The notes under the pieces are model-generated. The model saw nothing but the letters and a program-made list of their open reading frames with translations. It had not been told where the DNA came from and did not search any database. DNA of 64,000 nt, taken from assembly GCF_035222375.1 (NCBI RefSeq), contig NC_085891.1, forward strand, positions 3,844,001-3,908,000, read 5' to 3'. Below, in pieces: positions 35,953 through 46,527 of the stretch; the first letter of the stretch is position 1; every line of letters begins with the position of its first letter. The stretch comes from Podospora pseudocomata (Eukaryota > Ascomycota > Sordariomycetes > Sordariales > Podosporaceae). The translations under genes were made by a program, and so were the position numbers.

Positions 35953-36765
35953 ATGGGACCTTCCGCTTCTTCAAACACCTTGTGTCTCGAGCACCACTGG
36001 GCCTTCGGGATGCTTCTCAAACTCAGCCAGCAGCCTTCCTGCGTTTACGACAAGCAAACTGAGATGGCCATCAGAAACGGCTGGGAAGACCCTCCGGCTG
36101 GGTGGAAGGGGACCGTATCACCCAACACAACAGGTAGCAGAACCTTCACACAGGACAACACAGCCCAACCCACAGTCGAGCACGTCGAGCACGTCACACC
36201 GCCCAAGAAAGTCTTTTACGACCCGGATGACGTCTTTGGCTCATCACACGCCTTTGACACTGCGGCCCAGAAGCGCGGCTCTGCCCTATTCGACTTGGAG
36301 GCCGGCGAAGACAGCGCGAGGGTCTTCCTCAAGACCCCCGCCGATTTCAACAAGTACGCCGCCAATATGAAAGATAAGCGGCCCCTGCTCCAGTTCACGA
36401 GGAGAATGCGGAGGTTTGACCCCGACGTCGACCTCGATCTTCGTTTGCAGAAGAGGCGAGAATCCATCGTTCGGATGAAGAGGTTCTCACACAAATCCCA
36501 ACACTTTGAGCCTGAGGAGAAGAAGGACGATAGCGAGGACGACAGCCACTCCGACCAAGATCATCACTCGGGCTATTTGAAAGAAGGTCATTCGGAGAAG
36601 CAACACCTCGATGAGTTTGACGCCAGCGACGATGAGACGGACTCCGATCAGGACTACCACACTGGCTACTTGAAAGAAGGCCGTTCAAACAAGCAAAAGC
36701 GCGATCAGGCGGACACCAGGGAGATTCGCGTTCTTGATGGCGAGACGTTCACTTGGTGGTGGTAG
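35953..36765 (+). CDS. Hypothetical protein with internal repeat
   Basis: A single exon encodes 270 residues from ATG 35953, preceded by a C/T-rich leader. No known domain is seen. The middle has FYDPDDVFGSS, VFLKTPADFNKYA and a basic helical part (RRMRRFDPDVDLDLRLQKRR). The C-terminal part contains a 20-residue unit twice: SDQDHHSGYLKEGHSEKQ and SDQDYHTGYLKEGRSNKQ, an internal duplication. The protein ends with ETFTWWW. It is strongly charged, with no signal peptide or membrane segment. Two related, partial sequences lie directly upstream (34,690-35,659), suggesting local tandem duplication. Function is unknown. Confidence 0.7.
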   Translation: MGPSASSNTLCLEHHWAFGMLLKLSQQPSCVYDKQTEMAIRNGWEDPPAGWKGTVSPNTTGSRTFTQDNTAQPTVEHVEHVTPPKKVFYDPDDVFGSSHAFDTAAQKRGSALFDLEAGEDSARVFLKTPADFNKYAANMKDKRPLLQFTRRMRRFDPDVDLDLRLQKRRESIVRMKRFSHKSQHFEPEEKKDDSEDDSHSDQDHHSGYLKEGHSEKQHLDEFDASDDETDSDQDYHTGYLKEGRSNKQKRDQADTREIRVLDGETFTWWW

Positions 36766-37302
36766 AGAGCAGTTTCTTCCGCCAACTGTTGAGGAGTGCC
36801 GCCATCTGCGAATGAAGCACACACCCACGCACAAACTGTGGAGCAGTGTGAAAAGATCCACTCGTATAGAAGACCTCGGTTTCCAGGTATGTCATCTGGC
36901 AAAAGATTCCGCCCAAGTTGAAACTAACGGAAATGACAGCGAACCAAAAACAGATATCGAGACGAGGAAGGGGGACAGGACACGATGGAGGCAGGAACGA
37001 CGCGATTGAGGAAGGAGCGACTGGGGAGCCCATCTGAACATAGGGCAGCATTTGTATATAGCATGAATTGGCGATACATAACAGCTTGATCATGGCCCCG
37101 AGGTGGATGAACTGTTCTCTCCGCTTAGTCCTGCCTCATTGCTACCCGGTCTTGTCAGGGCTGTGTTCAAAGAAACCCTCAAGTGGTCGGTCATCGTAGA
37201 CGGTGTGTTGAAAAGGTGTCTGGCGAGGTGGAGTAAGAATATACAAGCTCCTTGTCCTCCTGACGGCCGTATAGGCACAAATCATATTTGGGGACAAGTC
37301 CC
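36766..37302. other. Convergent intergenic region
   Basis: Nothing supported; short frames on both strands only. Confidence 0.45.
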
Positions 37303-37737
37303 TCAATCTGAAATTGGAGAGAACGTCAAGGTCTTTGGCGAAAACCAAGAGTCCCGCCGTCCACAGCGCTTCTCCTCTTCGGGTGGAAAATCGGTCAGAA
37401 CGTAAGAGCGGCGCTCTGTAAGCCCATGGGACTTCAAATTCAGACGAATGGTACAGTCGTTTCCGTTTCACTACTGTTCGGTGATATTGACCCCTAGCCC
37501 ATCACACATATTGGTTTCGGTGAAATGGAATCCTTCCCGCATGAGACATGGGATGTCGTCGCTGGCGACCAAGAGAACTGCGCACCATGCTGCGTTGTAC
37601 GTGTTCATGCCATGGGGTAATATTGTAAATTTGATACTGAAAGTGGGACAACGTTGATTCCAAATTGCTGCCAATTTGGTCTTCGAGTCCGTGGTCATGG
37701 TGCCCGCAGATGGCTTCTCCTCAGTCGATTCCATCAT
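37303..37737 (-). CDS. Small hypothetical protein, two exons
   Basis: Exons 37737-37492 and 37431-37303 on the minus strand join in phase 0 to 124 residues. The frames on both sides of the 60-base GT-AG intron read like protein (FTILPHGMNTYNAAWCAVLL, then SHGLTERRSYVLTDFPPEEE). The intron donor gtcaat is weak, which lowers confidence. There is no known domain, signal peptide or membrane segment. The second ATG (37734) is an equally possible start. Confidence 0.45.
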
Positions 37738-38583
37738 CTCAGTATCGCGAAGTTGGTCCAGGAATCCGGATCATGCCAATAGGTGTTTTACATGGGATCA
37801 ATAAACCCTTCAGCTCTTTTGTGTGAGCCTTGCTCACAGCCCTAATCAGAAGCCAATGGTGGTGGAATTTGCTCATTCAGACGCAGAACTTTGGAAGAGG
37901 CGCTGCTAGGCGAGAGCAGGCATTGTGCCACGACAGCCTTCATAACCACAAGGTCACAAATTTGCTCGTGTTCTTTGAGCACACTCAACAGCCGCACCGA
38001 AGGAGGTTACCACAACCATCACATGTCACCGCCGACGTCGGGATATTTTTTCTCCCCCTCGCCCGCGAGTGCCGTCCAGAACAATGCGGGGAAGATAGCG
38101 ACCGGGCCGACACAAGCTTCTTGGTTCTCTCTAGCTCCCTCCACAGCCCGCACTTCCCCGGACTAAAGAAGTGGAGCCCCATCCTTTTTCCCGGAGCCAG
38201 GGCGGAGCATCCGTCCTCAACATCGGGATGATCCCGTCTTGTTGGACCCCCTTCCCGGCCGGCAGATGGTGTTTCTGTCGTCACTGCCCTCGGACGTTTG
38301 TTCGCGACGCGATGGGGGCACGCAATCTCTTGGCCCGGTGTCCGGTGGGGAGTAACAGCTGCACTCACTTCGCGATGATTGCCAGCCAGTACATGTGTAG
38401 GACAGGAATCGCACAACAGACTTATATACGCTGGCTTACCTATGCTCTTGCACTTGCCGATCCCTGACTCGGCCTTCTAGATTTCTCACTTACAGCCAAC
38501 CCCAGCTCAACACCGGTCTTATTCCCCCACCTTCTGCTGTCGATCATATCTAGGTACCTACCTTATCCAAGCATTCACACGCA
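37738..38583. other. Intergenic region
   Basis: No gene is supported. It holds the promoter of the monooxygenase gene, whose leader includes a C-rich stretch just before the ATG. Confidence 0.45.
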
Positions 38584-40552
38584 ATGACACCAGAAGAAAG
38601 AGTCCCCGTCCTCATCGCGGGCTCAGGCTCAGCAGGCCTCTGCGCGGCCGTTTGGCTGGCCCGCTTCAACATCCCCTACAAGATCCTCGAGCGCCGCAAT
38701 GGCCCCCTCGAGATTGGACAGGCAGACGGCGTGCAGACCCGCACAGTCGAAATCTTCGACTCGTTCGGGATAGCAGAGGAGATGCTCCGGGAGGCCTACC
38801 ACGTGCTGGAGATTGCCTTTTGGTCCGCCCCCGACGCTGAGAAGGGCATCAAGAGGGCCAAGTACGAGGCCGACAAAGAGACCGAGATCAGTCACCAGCC
38901 GCACGTCATCCTCAATCAGGCGAGACTCAACGAGTTGATGACGGGGTTGTTGGGGTCGAACCCACCGATTGAGTACCGATGCGAGGTGAAGAATGTGGTG
39001 GTGGATGAGAATGCGGATAGCAACGATTTGGAGTCTTACCCGGTCAGAGTGGATGCTGTTCGGGATGGAGTTCAGAAGACGTATCGGGCGAAATATGTGC
39101 TTGTATGTCTGCCCCTTCAAACGCCATGGGTGCGGAATAAGCAACATCGTACTGACTGGGTAAATAGGGCTGTGACGGCGCACACAGCATCGTCAGGAAA
39201 TCCCTCGGCTTCAAGATGGTGGGCGACAGCTCAGACGCGGTCTGGGGTGTCATGGACATCTACCCCCGCACAAACTTCCCAGACATTCGCAAAAAGGCGG
39301 TCATCAACTCAGCAGTCGGCAACATCCTCCTCATCCCGAGAGAGGGCGACTCCATGGTCCGCTTCTACACCGAGCTCCCGGCAGGCACCAAAGTCAGCGA
39401 TGTCAGCCTCGAAAAGCTGCACGACCACGCCCGCAAGGTGTTTCACCCCTATGAGATGGAGTTTGCGGAGACTTTCTGGTGGTCAGCCTACTCCATCGGT
39501 CAAAGAAGAGCCGACTTCTTCCACCAAGATCACCGTGTGTTTTTGACAGGTGATGCGTGTCACACTCACTCTCCCAAAGCCGGTCAGGGTATGAACGTCA
39601 GTCTGCAGGACGGCCACAACATTGGATGGAAGCTTGGGATGGTCCTGCAGGGCCTTGCACGCCCAGATATTCTCGAGACGTATGTGCTTGAACGGGAGCG
39701 GACGGCTACCGAGCTGATCGACTTTGACCGCAAATTCACAAAGCTCTTCAACACCAAGTACCGCCAGGAACACGGCATAACGGCGGGGATGTTTGCGGAG
39801 CAGTTCACCAAGGCGGGCAGGTACACGGCTGGCCAGGCTGTGCAGTACGATGCGTCTGCCATAACCGATATTGGAGAGCACGACAAGGAGTTGGTGGCAA
39901 AGGTGACAGTCGGCATGAGGTTTCCCACGGCGCAAGTGGTGCGGTCGTGTGACGCCAAGGCCATGCAGCTTGTGAAGGGGCTGCCAGCGAACGGGCAGTG
40001 GTATATCGTGGTGTTCTCGGGAGATCTGTCGCAGCCCGAAGCGATGTCGAGGTTGGACAAGGTGAGTTTTGATACAACGTCTTGGAGGATGGAGGTTCTG
40101 ATGCTGATGTCACCGCCAACAGATCTCTTCAACACTCTCCCAAACAGTCCAGCGCCTCACGCCGACTGGTGTGGACCCAGATGGCGTGATCGACCGGATA
40201 TTGGTGACAGCGGGCGACAGGAAGAAGGTTGAACTGGACACCATCCCGGATTTCTTCACACCGGTAACCGGGAAGTGGAAGATGAAGAATCTGGGCAAGA
40301 TCTATGCCGATGATGAGAGCTACAACTCGGGACACGGCCATGCGTATGAGGCTTATGGAGTCGATGCTTCCAAGGGCGCCATTGTGGTCGTGCGGCCTGA
40401 TCACTGTGAGTACTTTCTTTCTGTTCGTGTGTGGAGCTTCGGGTGGATGCTGACGATTACCGAAACTAGATGTTGCCAAGGTTTGCAGGTTGGAGGATGT
40501 CGAGTCTCTGGGAAGCTTCTTTGAGGGCTTCTTGGTGCCTGCTAGAAGTTGA
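38584..40552 (+). CDS. FAD-dependent monooxygenase, phenol 2-monooxygenase type
   Basis: Exons 38584-39102, 39168-40061, 40123-40405 and 40470-40552 encode 592 residues. The N-terminal GxGxxG (GSGSAG, residues 13-18) binds the ADP part of FAD. GCDGAHSIVRKSLG after intron 1 is the conserved DG motif, and FLTGDACHTHSPKAGQGMN is the GD motif that binds the FAD ribityl chain. The C-terminal 170 residues (RFPTAQVVR..., VVRPDHYVAKV) match the thioredoxin-like dimerisation domain of phenol hydroxylases (PHOX). Such enzymes hydroxylate phenols ortho to an OH group with NADPH and O2. The phases of all three introns agree. Its neighbours include an epoxide hydrolase and lactonase-like protein, consistent with breakdown or tailoring of aromatic compounds. 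The true substrate is unknown. Confidence 0.95.
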
Positions 40553-40872
40553 TGAGGCACTCAAGAGGTTGAGAATAGTGTAAAATATAGGTTTCCCATA
40601 ATGATCTTTGTGAACTCCAACGTCTGTATTATGTGCCAAGCTTGTCCGTGGTAGATTGTGTCCCATGCCCTGCTCCTAAATCCGAAACTTTTGTCTATCC
40701 TGTTCAGACACATGTAGACTGAAGACTGACCCAGTAAGCCCCACAGAGCTGAGCCTCAAACCAATGTTCTTAAGCAATACCAATTCTACCTCTGAGGGGG
40801 CTTCCAGAGTCCCCTTCGAATTCAAGCCAAATTAGCACTCTGAGATCCTTAAAAAGAAGAGTAAGCTAAGAC
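40553..40872. other. Convergent intergenic region
   Basis: 3' flanks of the monooxygenase gene and the small minus-strand gene. Nothing else is seen. Confidence 0.5.
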
Positions 40873-41088
40873 TCACTCGCGACCAGCATCCGCATTGCTT
40901 CTCTGACGCTTATCTTGCTGCTGAACAACCTGTTCGAGCCGATGCCGCTTCTGCTCTTGGGCCGAGCTGCTTTGAGCAGCCTTTTGGGCTGGTGACTTGC
41001 GCGATCTTTCGAGATAGTTGACTGCCCAGGCCGTCGAGAAGACCAGCTTGACGCCGATGACCGTCTTGAGGGGGCGATCCATAGCCAT
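40873..41088 (-). CDS. Small protein with possible membrane segment
   Basis: ATG 41088 begins 71 residues: MAMDRPLKTVIGVKLVFSTA and WAVNYLERSRKS form a hydrophobic N-terminal half that could be a single membrane segment, followed by a Gln/Lys/Arg-rich helical tail (EQKRHRLEQVVQQQDKRQR). A second ATG lies two codons in. The last codons overlap a donor-like gtgagt followed by a T-rich tract, so a further 3' exon is possible. A mitochondrial or endomembrane small protein is a guess. Confidence 0.6.
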   Translation of the reverse strand: MAMDRPLKTVIGVKLVFSTAWAVNYLERSRKSPAQKAAQSSSAQEQKRHRLEQVVQQQDKRQRSNADAGRE

Positions 41089-41548
41089 CTTGTCTGCTTG
41101 AGTGGAACGGTGTAGTAGAGTCACCAGTGTGGATGTCGATGGGAGAAAAAACGGGTCAGAGAGGCGCGGTCCGGCTGATGAAGCTACCGTGGTGAAGTAG
41201 GTAGTGCGTCGTGAGTCCGGTACGGTTGTCTGGTGAAATTTCGTGGAGTGTTGTTGAATTTCTTGTTGTGGTGGACAGACAAGACTTTGTGCTCAAGGTG
41301 AAAAGCTTGTAAGTTGGCGGAAAGCCACAGGAAGTTTGGAATGGGCCGGTACCTAAGTGGAGAGGAAGAGGAGGCTGTTGGTGACATGGAGACAAATCTG
41401 ACACCGTTGAGCTAACAAAGTCTATTAAGAGAAGAGGAAATGCTGCAGAAACAAGATATGGTATCTATAGGTTAACAACCAAAACAGACAAGAGCCAAGA
41501 AAGCCCCCACGAGTCCATCAGGACAGAAATTTCAGTACTGGTCAGATA
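41089..41548. other. Intergenic region
   Basis: Promoter side of the small gene and 3' flank of the next minus-strand gene. Short frames only. Confidence 0.5.
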
Positions 41549-42304
41549 TTAGTATGTAATGGCAGCCATCCTCCTGAGCCACTCTCCAGCTTTCTCTCCT
41601 TCGATCAGGTTCTCAAAGATCCACCTCCCGACATCCTCCCGACTGATGGTATAGCCAACTGCCTTACTCTCCACCACTCCCTTGATTGGATCCTCCTTCC
41701 CGGCTCTGATCTCCCGCTTGGGACCATCTTTGGCACCGTCAACAAATAGACTTGGCCTCACAATGGTCCATTCCTCCTCACTCTCGACCAAAGCGTCTTC
41801 CATGGCCTTCTTGTCCTTGTGGGGAACCTTCAGACCGACATGATACAACGGAACAAACAACAACGGCACATCCCGCCCAAAGTCGGATACGCCTGTGGAG
41901 CTGAGGGCAACAATCCGCGGCTTGCCCTGCAGGTTGTGCTCTGTTCTGGTCTTCTGCAAGGCGGCCAAGACGGTCTTGATGCCATTTTCGCACACGTGAG
42001 CGTCGTCCATGCCCATCTTGGACAGGTTGAAGTAGGCGCCGATGGAGAAGACGATCACATCTGGGAGGCCCTGGCGGGGCGAGGACGGTGAAGGGAGAAG
42101 GGCGCGGAGAACAGCGTCGACGTCGTGAGCATTGCCCTGCTCTATCCGCAGCAACTTCTGGTCAACTTCGGCCGGGATCTTGTCGGAGAGAGTGGAAGGT
42201 GTGCGGCAGAGGGCTGTGCAGGAGTGGCCGGCAGCGAGGGAGCGCTGGAGGGCAGAGAAGCCTACGCCTCCGGTTGCGCCGAGGAAGAGGATGGACTTGG
42301 ACAT
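41549..42304 (-). CDS. NAD(P)-binding Rossmann-fold protein (atypical SDR/NmrA-like)
   Basis: A single exon encodes 251 residues. The N-terminal GATGGVG (residues 9-15) is the dinucleotide-binding motif of atypical short-chain dehydrogenases. VIVFSIGAYF, IVALSSTGVSDFGRD and WTIVRPSLFVDG are the strand ends of the fold; the region GYTISREDVGRWIFENLI is typical of the NAD(P)-binding_10 family. A classical YxxxK catalytic pair is not clear (YHVGLKVPHK lies where it would be expected). Many relatives are reductases, others are sensors of NAD(P). It lies between the FAD monooxygenase and the epoxide hydrolase, divergent from the latter. Confidence 0.88.
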   Translation of the reverse strand: MSKSILFLGATGGVGFSALQRSLAAGHSCTALCRTPSTLSDKIPAEVDQKLLRIEQGNAHDVDAVLRALLPSPSSPRQGLPDVIVFSIGAYFNLSKMGMDDAHVCENGIKTVLAALQKTRTEHNLQGKPRIVALSSTGVSDFGRDVPLLFVPLYHVGLKVPHKDKKAMEDALVESEEEWTIVRPSLFVDGAKDGPKREIRAGKEDPIKGVVESKAVGYTISREDVGRWIFENLIEGEKAGEWLRRMAAITY

Positions 42305-43303
42305 TGCGAGGTGAGGATAGAGGTTGATAAGTAATGGAAGGTATATAGGTCGTGGTGGAAGCGTTTAATAACTCGGGTCAGTAGGGCTGATGAGAATCTT
42401 TTGGTCAGTCAGGTTCTTGGAAGAAGACAAGAGGGAGGAAGTTGCTCCCTTTTATTCCCCCAAGTCGCATCCGGCACTCGCAAGACGGACACGCCATCTC
42501 TGTCTTTCTTGTCCGATTCGAGGTAGATCTCTCGAGAAGGTGACGCCAGCAAACAATGCGCCTCCACCAGCAGCGGGATGATGGATGATGGTGATAAATA
42601 TTGCGCCGTGGTGGTGGTTTGGTCTTTCACAGGGGCCTAGAATGCGACGTTGGCGCACACAGAGTCGGGGGTCCATCGCAACGTTCCTCCGATTGCTCCA
42701 CTGTGGCTTTTTACTAGAGATTTCATTGGCCAGTCAGTCGATCCGAAGCCGTCTTGGCAAGCCACCCCGCCAAGAGCTGTCAGGATGACACGGACGGGAT
42801 GAACACTCACAAATCCGACTCTCTTTCTCTTCGGCGATTTTCCGTCCGCGATTCGGCGGTTATTGATCCACGTCCTCTCACATCTCTAACACAGCCTTTT
42901 ACGGGGTAACTTTTGTTGGTGGTGTGTTGGCAGTCACCAGCCATGTGACCCGAAGTGAACCCACCTCAGCCTGGTGCAGTCATCAACTGACATCACCACG
43001 AAACCCATGAGGCATCTGCATGTCGATCACACATCACCATGTTTTCCAGATAAGGTTCCAAGAGCCAGCACAAGGCCCACCACACCTCGCCCTTCGCGCT
43101 CCAGGATGACGGCGATCAACTCGGCTCGGCTGTTGCCCCCGCCCTTCTCAACGGGTATGCATGCGGGGTGACGCTGGCCCCACTATCTCGTTGACTGCCG
43201 TTCAAGACATGGAGGTCCAGATGGATATAACTTGATAGCTCTTCCTCCAGCTTGAGAAGATATCTGGTGGTAGAACGAATCCATTAACATTCTGTTCTGC
43301 ATA
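42305..43303. other. Divergent intergenic region
   Basis: One kilobase between the divergent starts of the NAD(P)-binding protein and the epoxide hydrolase. No gene is supported; it probably holds both promoters. Confidence 0.5.
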
Positions 43304-44641
43304 ATGTTGTCTTCAACCTGGGGCTCCCCCTCTGGGACAGGGCAACTTCCCGAAGAAGTAGCACCTTACACGGTTAACATCGACCAGGGACAGCTTGATC
43401 GGACTCAGACTCTGCTCAAGCTATCCCCCATACCGGAAGAATGCTACGAGAATTCACTCCCCGACGGCAGCCGGAAGCTGGGGCTGAGAAGAGAATGGCT
43501 GGTGGAGGCTAAGCGTGTTTGGGAAGAGGAATTCAGCTGGTAACCAACCTCTCCTCTTTCTTTTCCCACTTGCGAGCACCTGTCTTGACAGTATCTTAGG
43601 AGAGCAGTCGAATCCCAGATTAACAGTTTCCCCAACTTCACCGCTTCAGTGCCCGTCAATGAACAAGGAGAACAGATCAACGTTCAATTCCTCGGAATCT
43701 TCAGCCAGAACCCCAACGCTGTGCCAGTCGTCTTTCTTCACGGATGGCCTGGCTCCATCTTGGAGTTTCTTCCTCTCTTCAGCCTTCTAAGAGAAAAATA
43801 CCCGGATCCTGCTCGGTTACCGTTCCACCTGATTGCGCCTTCTCTACCTGGCTTTGGCTTCTCCGACCAGTTTCCCAATGACAGAAACTACGGCATGGAG
43901 GATGTCGCCTTCGTCGTTGACTCGCTCATGGTTGGCACCCTTGGCCTCAAGAACTATGTAGTCCAAGGTGGCGACATCGGGTCACGCATTGCACGCGTTC
44001 TCGGCAACCGATATGAGCAGTGTAGTGCCGTGCTCGTCAACTACAGCCCTGTTCCGCCGCCAGAAAGCTTTGACTTCACAACACTGAGCGAGAAAGACAA
44101 AAGGGGATTGGAAAGAGGTGACTGGTTCCGCAACGATGGATCTGCCTACGCCATGATGGCCGCCTCCAGACCAGGAACACTAGGATTGGCCTTGTCCGCC
44201 AGCCCTCTTGCGTTGCTGGCCTGGATAGGAGAAAAGTACCTCGACTGGACCGATCCCCTTTCCTTTACCCAAGACCAGACACTACCCAGCGGAGCTCGGT
44301 ACTCGAGAAAGTTGATGAATGAAATCATTGCCAGCGTGGCACTCTACTGGCTCACCGGCAAGATTCATACCAGCTTCTACTCCTATCGGGAGGCGTTTGC
44401 CCTCAACGGCCGGGCCCCGCCATCAAGCAACGCGCAGTTCCCGGTCATGGCGCCGAAAAAGGTGGGCATGATGTGGTTCCCGTATGAGGTCATCCCTACC
44501 CCAAGAGCATGGATAGAGAAGTACTCCAACCTGGTCTTTTGGAGGGAGGAGGAAGTAGGAGGGCACTTTGCACAGTTGGAGCAACCTGAGGTTCTGGCTA
44601 AAGGGTTGGAGGATTTCATCAAGGTTTTGCAGGAGAAATGA
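43304..44641 (+). CDS. Epoxide hydrolase (alpha/beta hydrolase, EHN domain)
   Basis: Exons 43304-43539 and 43600-44641 encode 425 residues. The N-terminal 110 residues are the epoxide hydrolase N domain (YTVNIDQGQLDRTQ, SLPDGSRKLG). The catalytic domain shows HGWPGS (oxyanion hole), GGDIGSRIAR (Asp nucleophile in the elbow) and GGHFAQLEQPE (catalytic His). Two Tyr residues typical of the lid (about YSRKL and FYSYREAF) can stabilise the epoxide. The order and spacing match microsomal-type (EPHX1-like) fungal epoxide hydrolases. It opens epoxides to diols. No signal peptide or clear membrane anchor is seen. The intron splits a Trp codon. Confidence 0.95.
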
Positions 44642-44728
44642 GAGCATCTTGATCTTTTATTCCTCTTATATGTACATCATTGTTGTCTGGTGTTGTTTTG
44701 ATACTAGAAAACAAACAGCTTCCACCGT

Positions 44729-45604
44729 TCAGACCCGAATAGTAACAGCAAAAACACCCTGTCCACCGCCGACATACGCAACGTTTCTGTCCCTGTCTGT
44801 CCGCCCAAAAGCACAGCTCGTGCTGCCCGTCACGGTCCCCACGCTCACGGGGCTGGGTCTGGCAGCCGTCGGGTCAACCTCGACCAGGGAGTTCCTGCTG
44901 TTGGTGGTGACATAAATCTTGCCGTTGGGGCCGAAGCAGAGGTCATCGCCCATGAGGTTGGTCCAGAGGGTGGTCTGGGCGCCCGTGCTCTTGGCCGTGA
45001 CGGGGTCGAGGGGGATCTTGTGAAACGAGTTGCGGAAGATGTTGGTGTACCACAGCGTCCCGTTGGCGTAGCGGATGCCGTCGATGCCGAAGGGGATACC
45101 GCCTGATGGGGCCATGGTCGGGTCGCGGGCAACTTCGGAGTAGACGCCCGTGTTCACGTCGATCTTGTAGACGTTGCCGCGGCCGGCGTCGGCGACGAGG
45201 ACGGTCGAGTTGTCAAAGTAGGCCAGGCCGTTGAGATTCTGGGCTTCGGTGATGGTCTTGATGAGGGTGGAGCGGGGGGTGCCGGAGGAGAAGTCGACCT
45301 TGTAGATGGACTTGCCGCCGCCGATGACGGCGAACTGGTCGGGCTGGTACTCGGCGATTCCTGAGAGCCCGTTGGTGCCAGAGACGGAGAGGGCGGTGGA
45401 GGATGTCTTGGCTACGGGGTCGACCGAGTAGAGGGTTGCACTGTTCATGTTGGTGGCCAGGATGAGGCCGTTGGAACGGACGGCGACATTCTCGATCGAG
45501 TTGATGCGGACAACCTGCTGAGCGGCCTGTCGTGGGGTGATTGGGCTTGCTGAGCCGAGGCTGGCGCTGGCCAACAGGGAGACAAGAGCTACTTGGGACA
45601 GCAT
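44729..45604 (-). CDS. Secreted SMP-30/gluconolactonase-like six-bladed beta-propeller
   Basis: A single exon encodes 291 residues from ATG 45604; the open frame extends upstream only through TTG. Residues 1-20 (MLSQVALVSLLASASLGSAS) are a signal peptide, followed by a dibasic-type PRQ site. Repeats such as NGLAYFDNSTVLVADAGRG, GIDGIRYANGTLWYTNIFRN and DLCFGPNGKIYVTTNSRN are blades of an SMP-30-like propeller. Related proteins are lactonases or binding proteins. It lies tail to tail with the epoxide hydrolase, 87 bases apart. Confidence 0.88.
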   Translation of the reverse strand: MLSQVALVSLLASASLGSASPITPRQAAQQVVRINSIENVAVRSNGLILATNMNSATLYSVDPVAKTSSTALSVSGTNGLSGIAEYQPDQFAVIGGGKSIYKVDFSSGTPRSTLIKTITEAQNLNGLAYFDNSTVLVADAGRGNVYKIDVNTGVYSEVARDPTMAPSGGIPFGIDGIRYANGTLWYTNIFRNSFHKIPLDPVTAKSTGAQTTLWTNLMGDDLCFGPNGKIYVTTNSRNSLVEVDPTAARPSPVSVGTVTGSTSCAFGRTDRDRNVAYVGGGQGVFAVTIRV

Positions 45605-46321
45605 CGTGATGGATGGTTTCTCACAGGGAGGGTCCAAAAATCTGAGCTTGATGGAGAGGAGGACAGGTCACAAAAGGTCAATCTCGGCAGCGGTGAGTCC
45701 CTTCAAATAGCTACATTCCAGTCCAGCAAGCTATCCCAAACATAACCCCTCAGATCATCAGCCTAGTCCCCTGGAGAAGCGAGGAAGAGGACCGGAAGGG
45801 CCCGGTATAAATGGGTCTTGGCATGTATTTTCCAATTGCGGCTCGCGGGTACGTTGATCGACAATTATTCCTCGGACGCAGCCTAAATGACGAACTCAAC
45901 AGAGTCTGGGGTAGGCAATCTGGCTAATCCCGACACCACCAATTATCACCAGCCGCAGCTGACGTCCTCCGTCCGAGGCTTGTTTGTGCTTGTTTCTGCT
46001 CGTTTGCTGCTTGTTTATATGCGGTGTCTACTAATGCGGTCCGATCAGGGATGCATGTTTCCATTCATGACTAAACAAGCTTTCGTCAACAAATCTCGGT
46101 GGTTCTGTGAGTTTGTACATATGATACTCTTGACTGGGATGTGTAAGCCGGGCAGTCAACAGTGTTGGTATGACTAAAGGTCTCAAGGAGCACATCGAGA
46201 TAAAACACAAGCTGTATCAGGACTGTAGAGTCGAACATGGATAAGAATGTATGCCTCGGCCAAAAAGAATATCTCTATAGCAAAAACAAATCCACACGTG
46301 AACAGCAGAAGAATAGACAAT
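45605..46321. other. Intergenic region
   Basis: Promoter of the secreted propeller gene, then unique sequence up to the tRNA pair. No gene is supported. Confidence 0.5.
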
Positions 46322-46405
46322 TGGACGAGTTGGGAATCGAACCCAAGACCTTTCGCATGAGATGCTGTTGCAAAGCGAACGCGCTACCAATTGCGCCACA
46401 CGCCC
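46322..46405 (-). tRNA. tRNA-Ala (TGC) with intron
   Basis: Minus strand, 84 bases. The acceptor stem is GGGCGTG with CTCGTCC and A73, including the G3:T70 pair that marks alanine tRNAs. The anticodon stem TTCGC/GCGAA encloses TTTGCA, an 11-base intron, and the last loop base; the anticodon is TGC. The T arm has GGTTCGATTCC. Confidence 0.92.
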
Positions 46406-46442
46406 GATGAGATATCAGGAGATCTGATGAGGGTAGGAATGC

Positions 46443-46527
46443 TGGACGAGCTGGGAATCGAACCCAGGACCTTTCGCATACCGGGGAGTATGCTAAGCGA
46501 ACGCTCTACCAACTGAGCCACACGCCC
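46443..46527 (-). tRNA. tRNA-Ala (AGC) with intron
   Basis: Minus strand, 85 bases, 37 bases from the other alanine tRNA. It has the same acceptor stem with G3:T70. The loop starts TTAGCA, giving anticodon AGC, followed by a 12-base intron (tactccccggta) unlike that of its neighbour. Confidence 0.93.
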
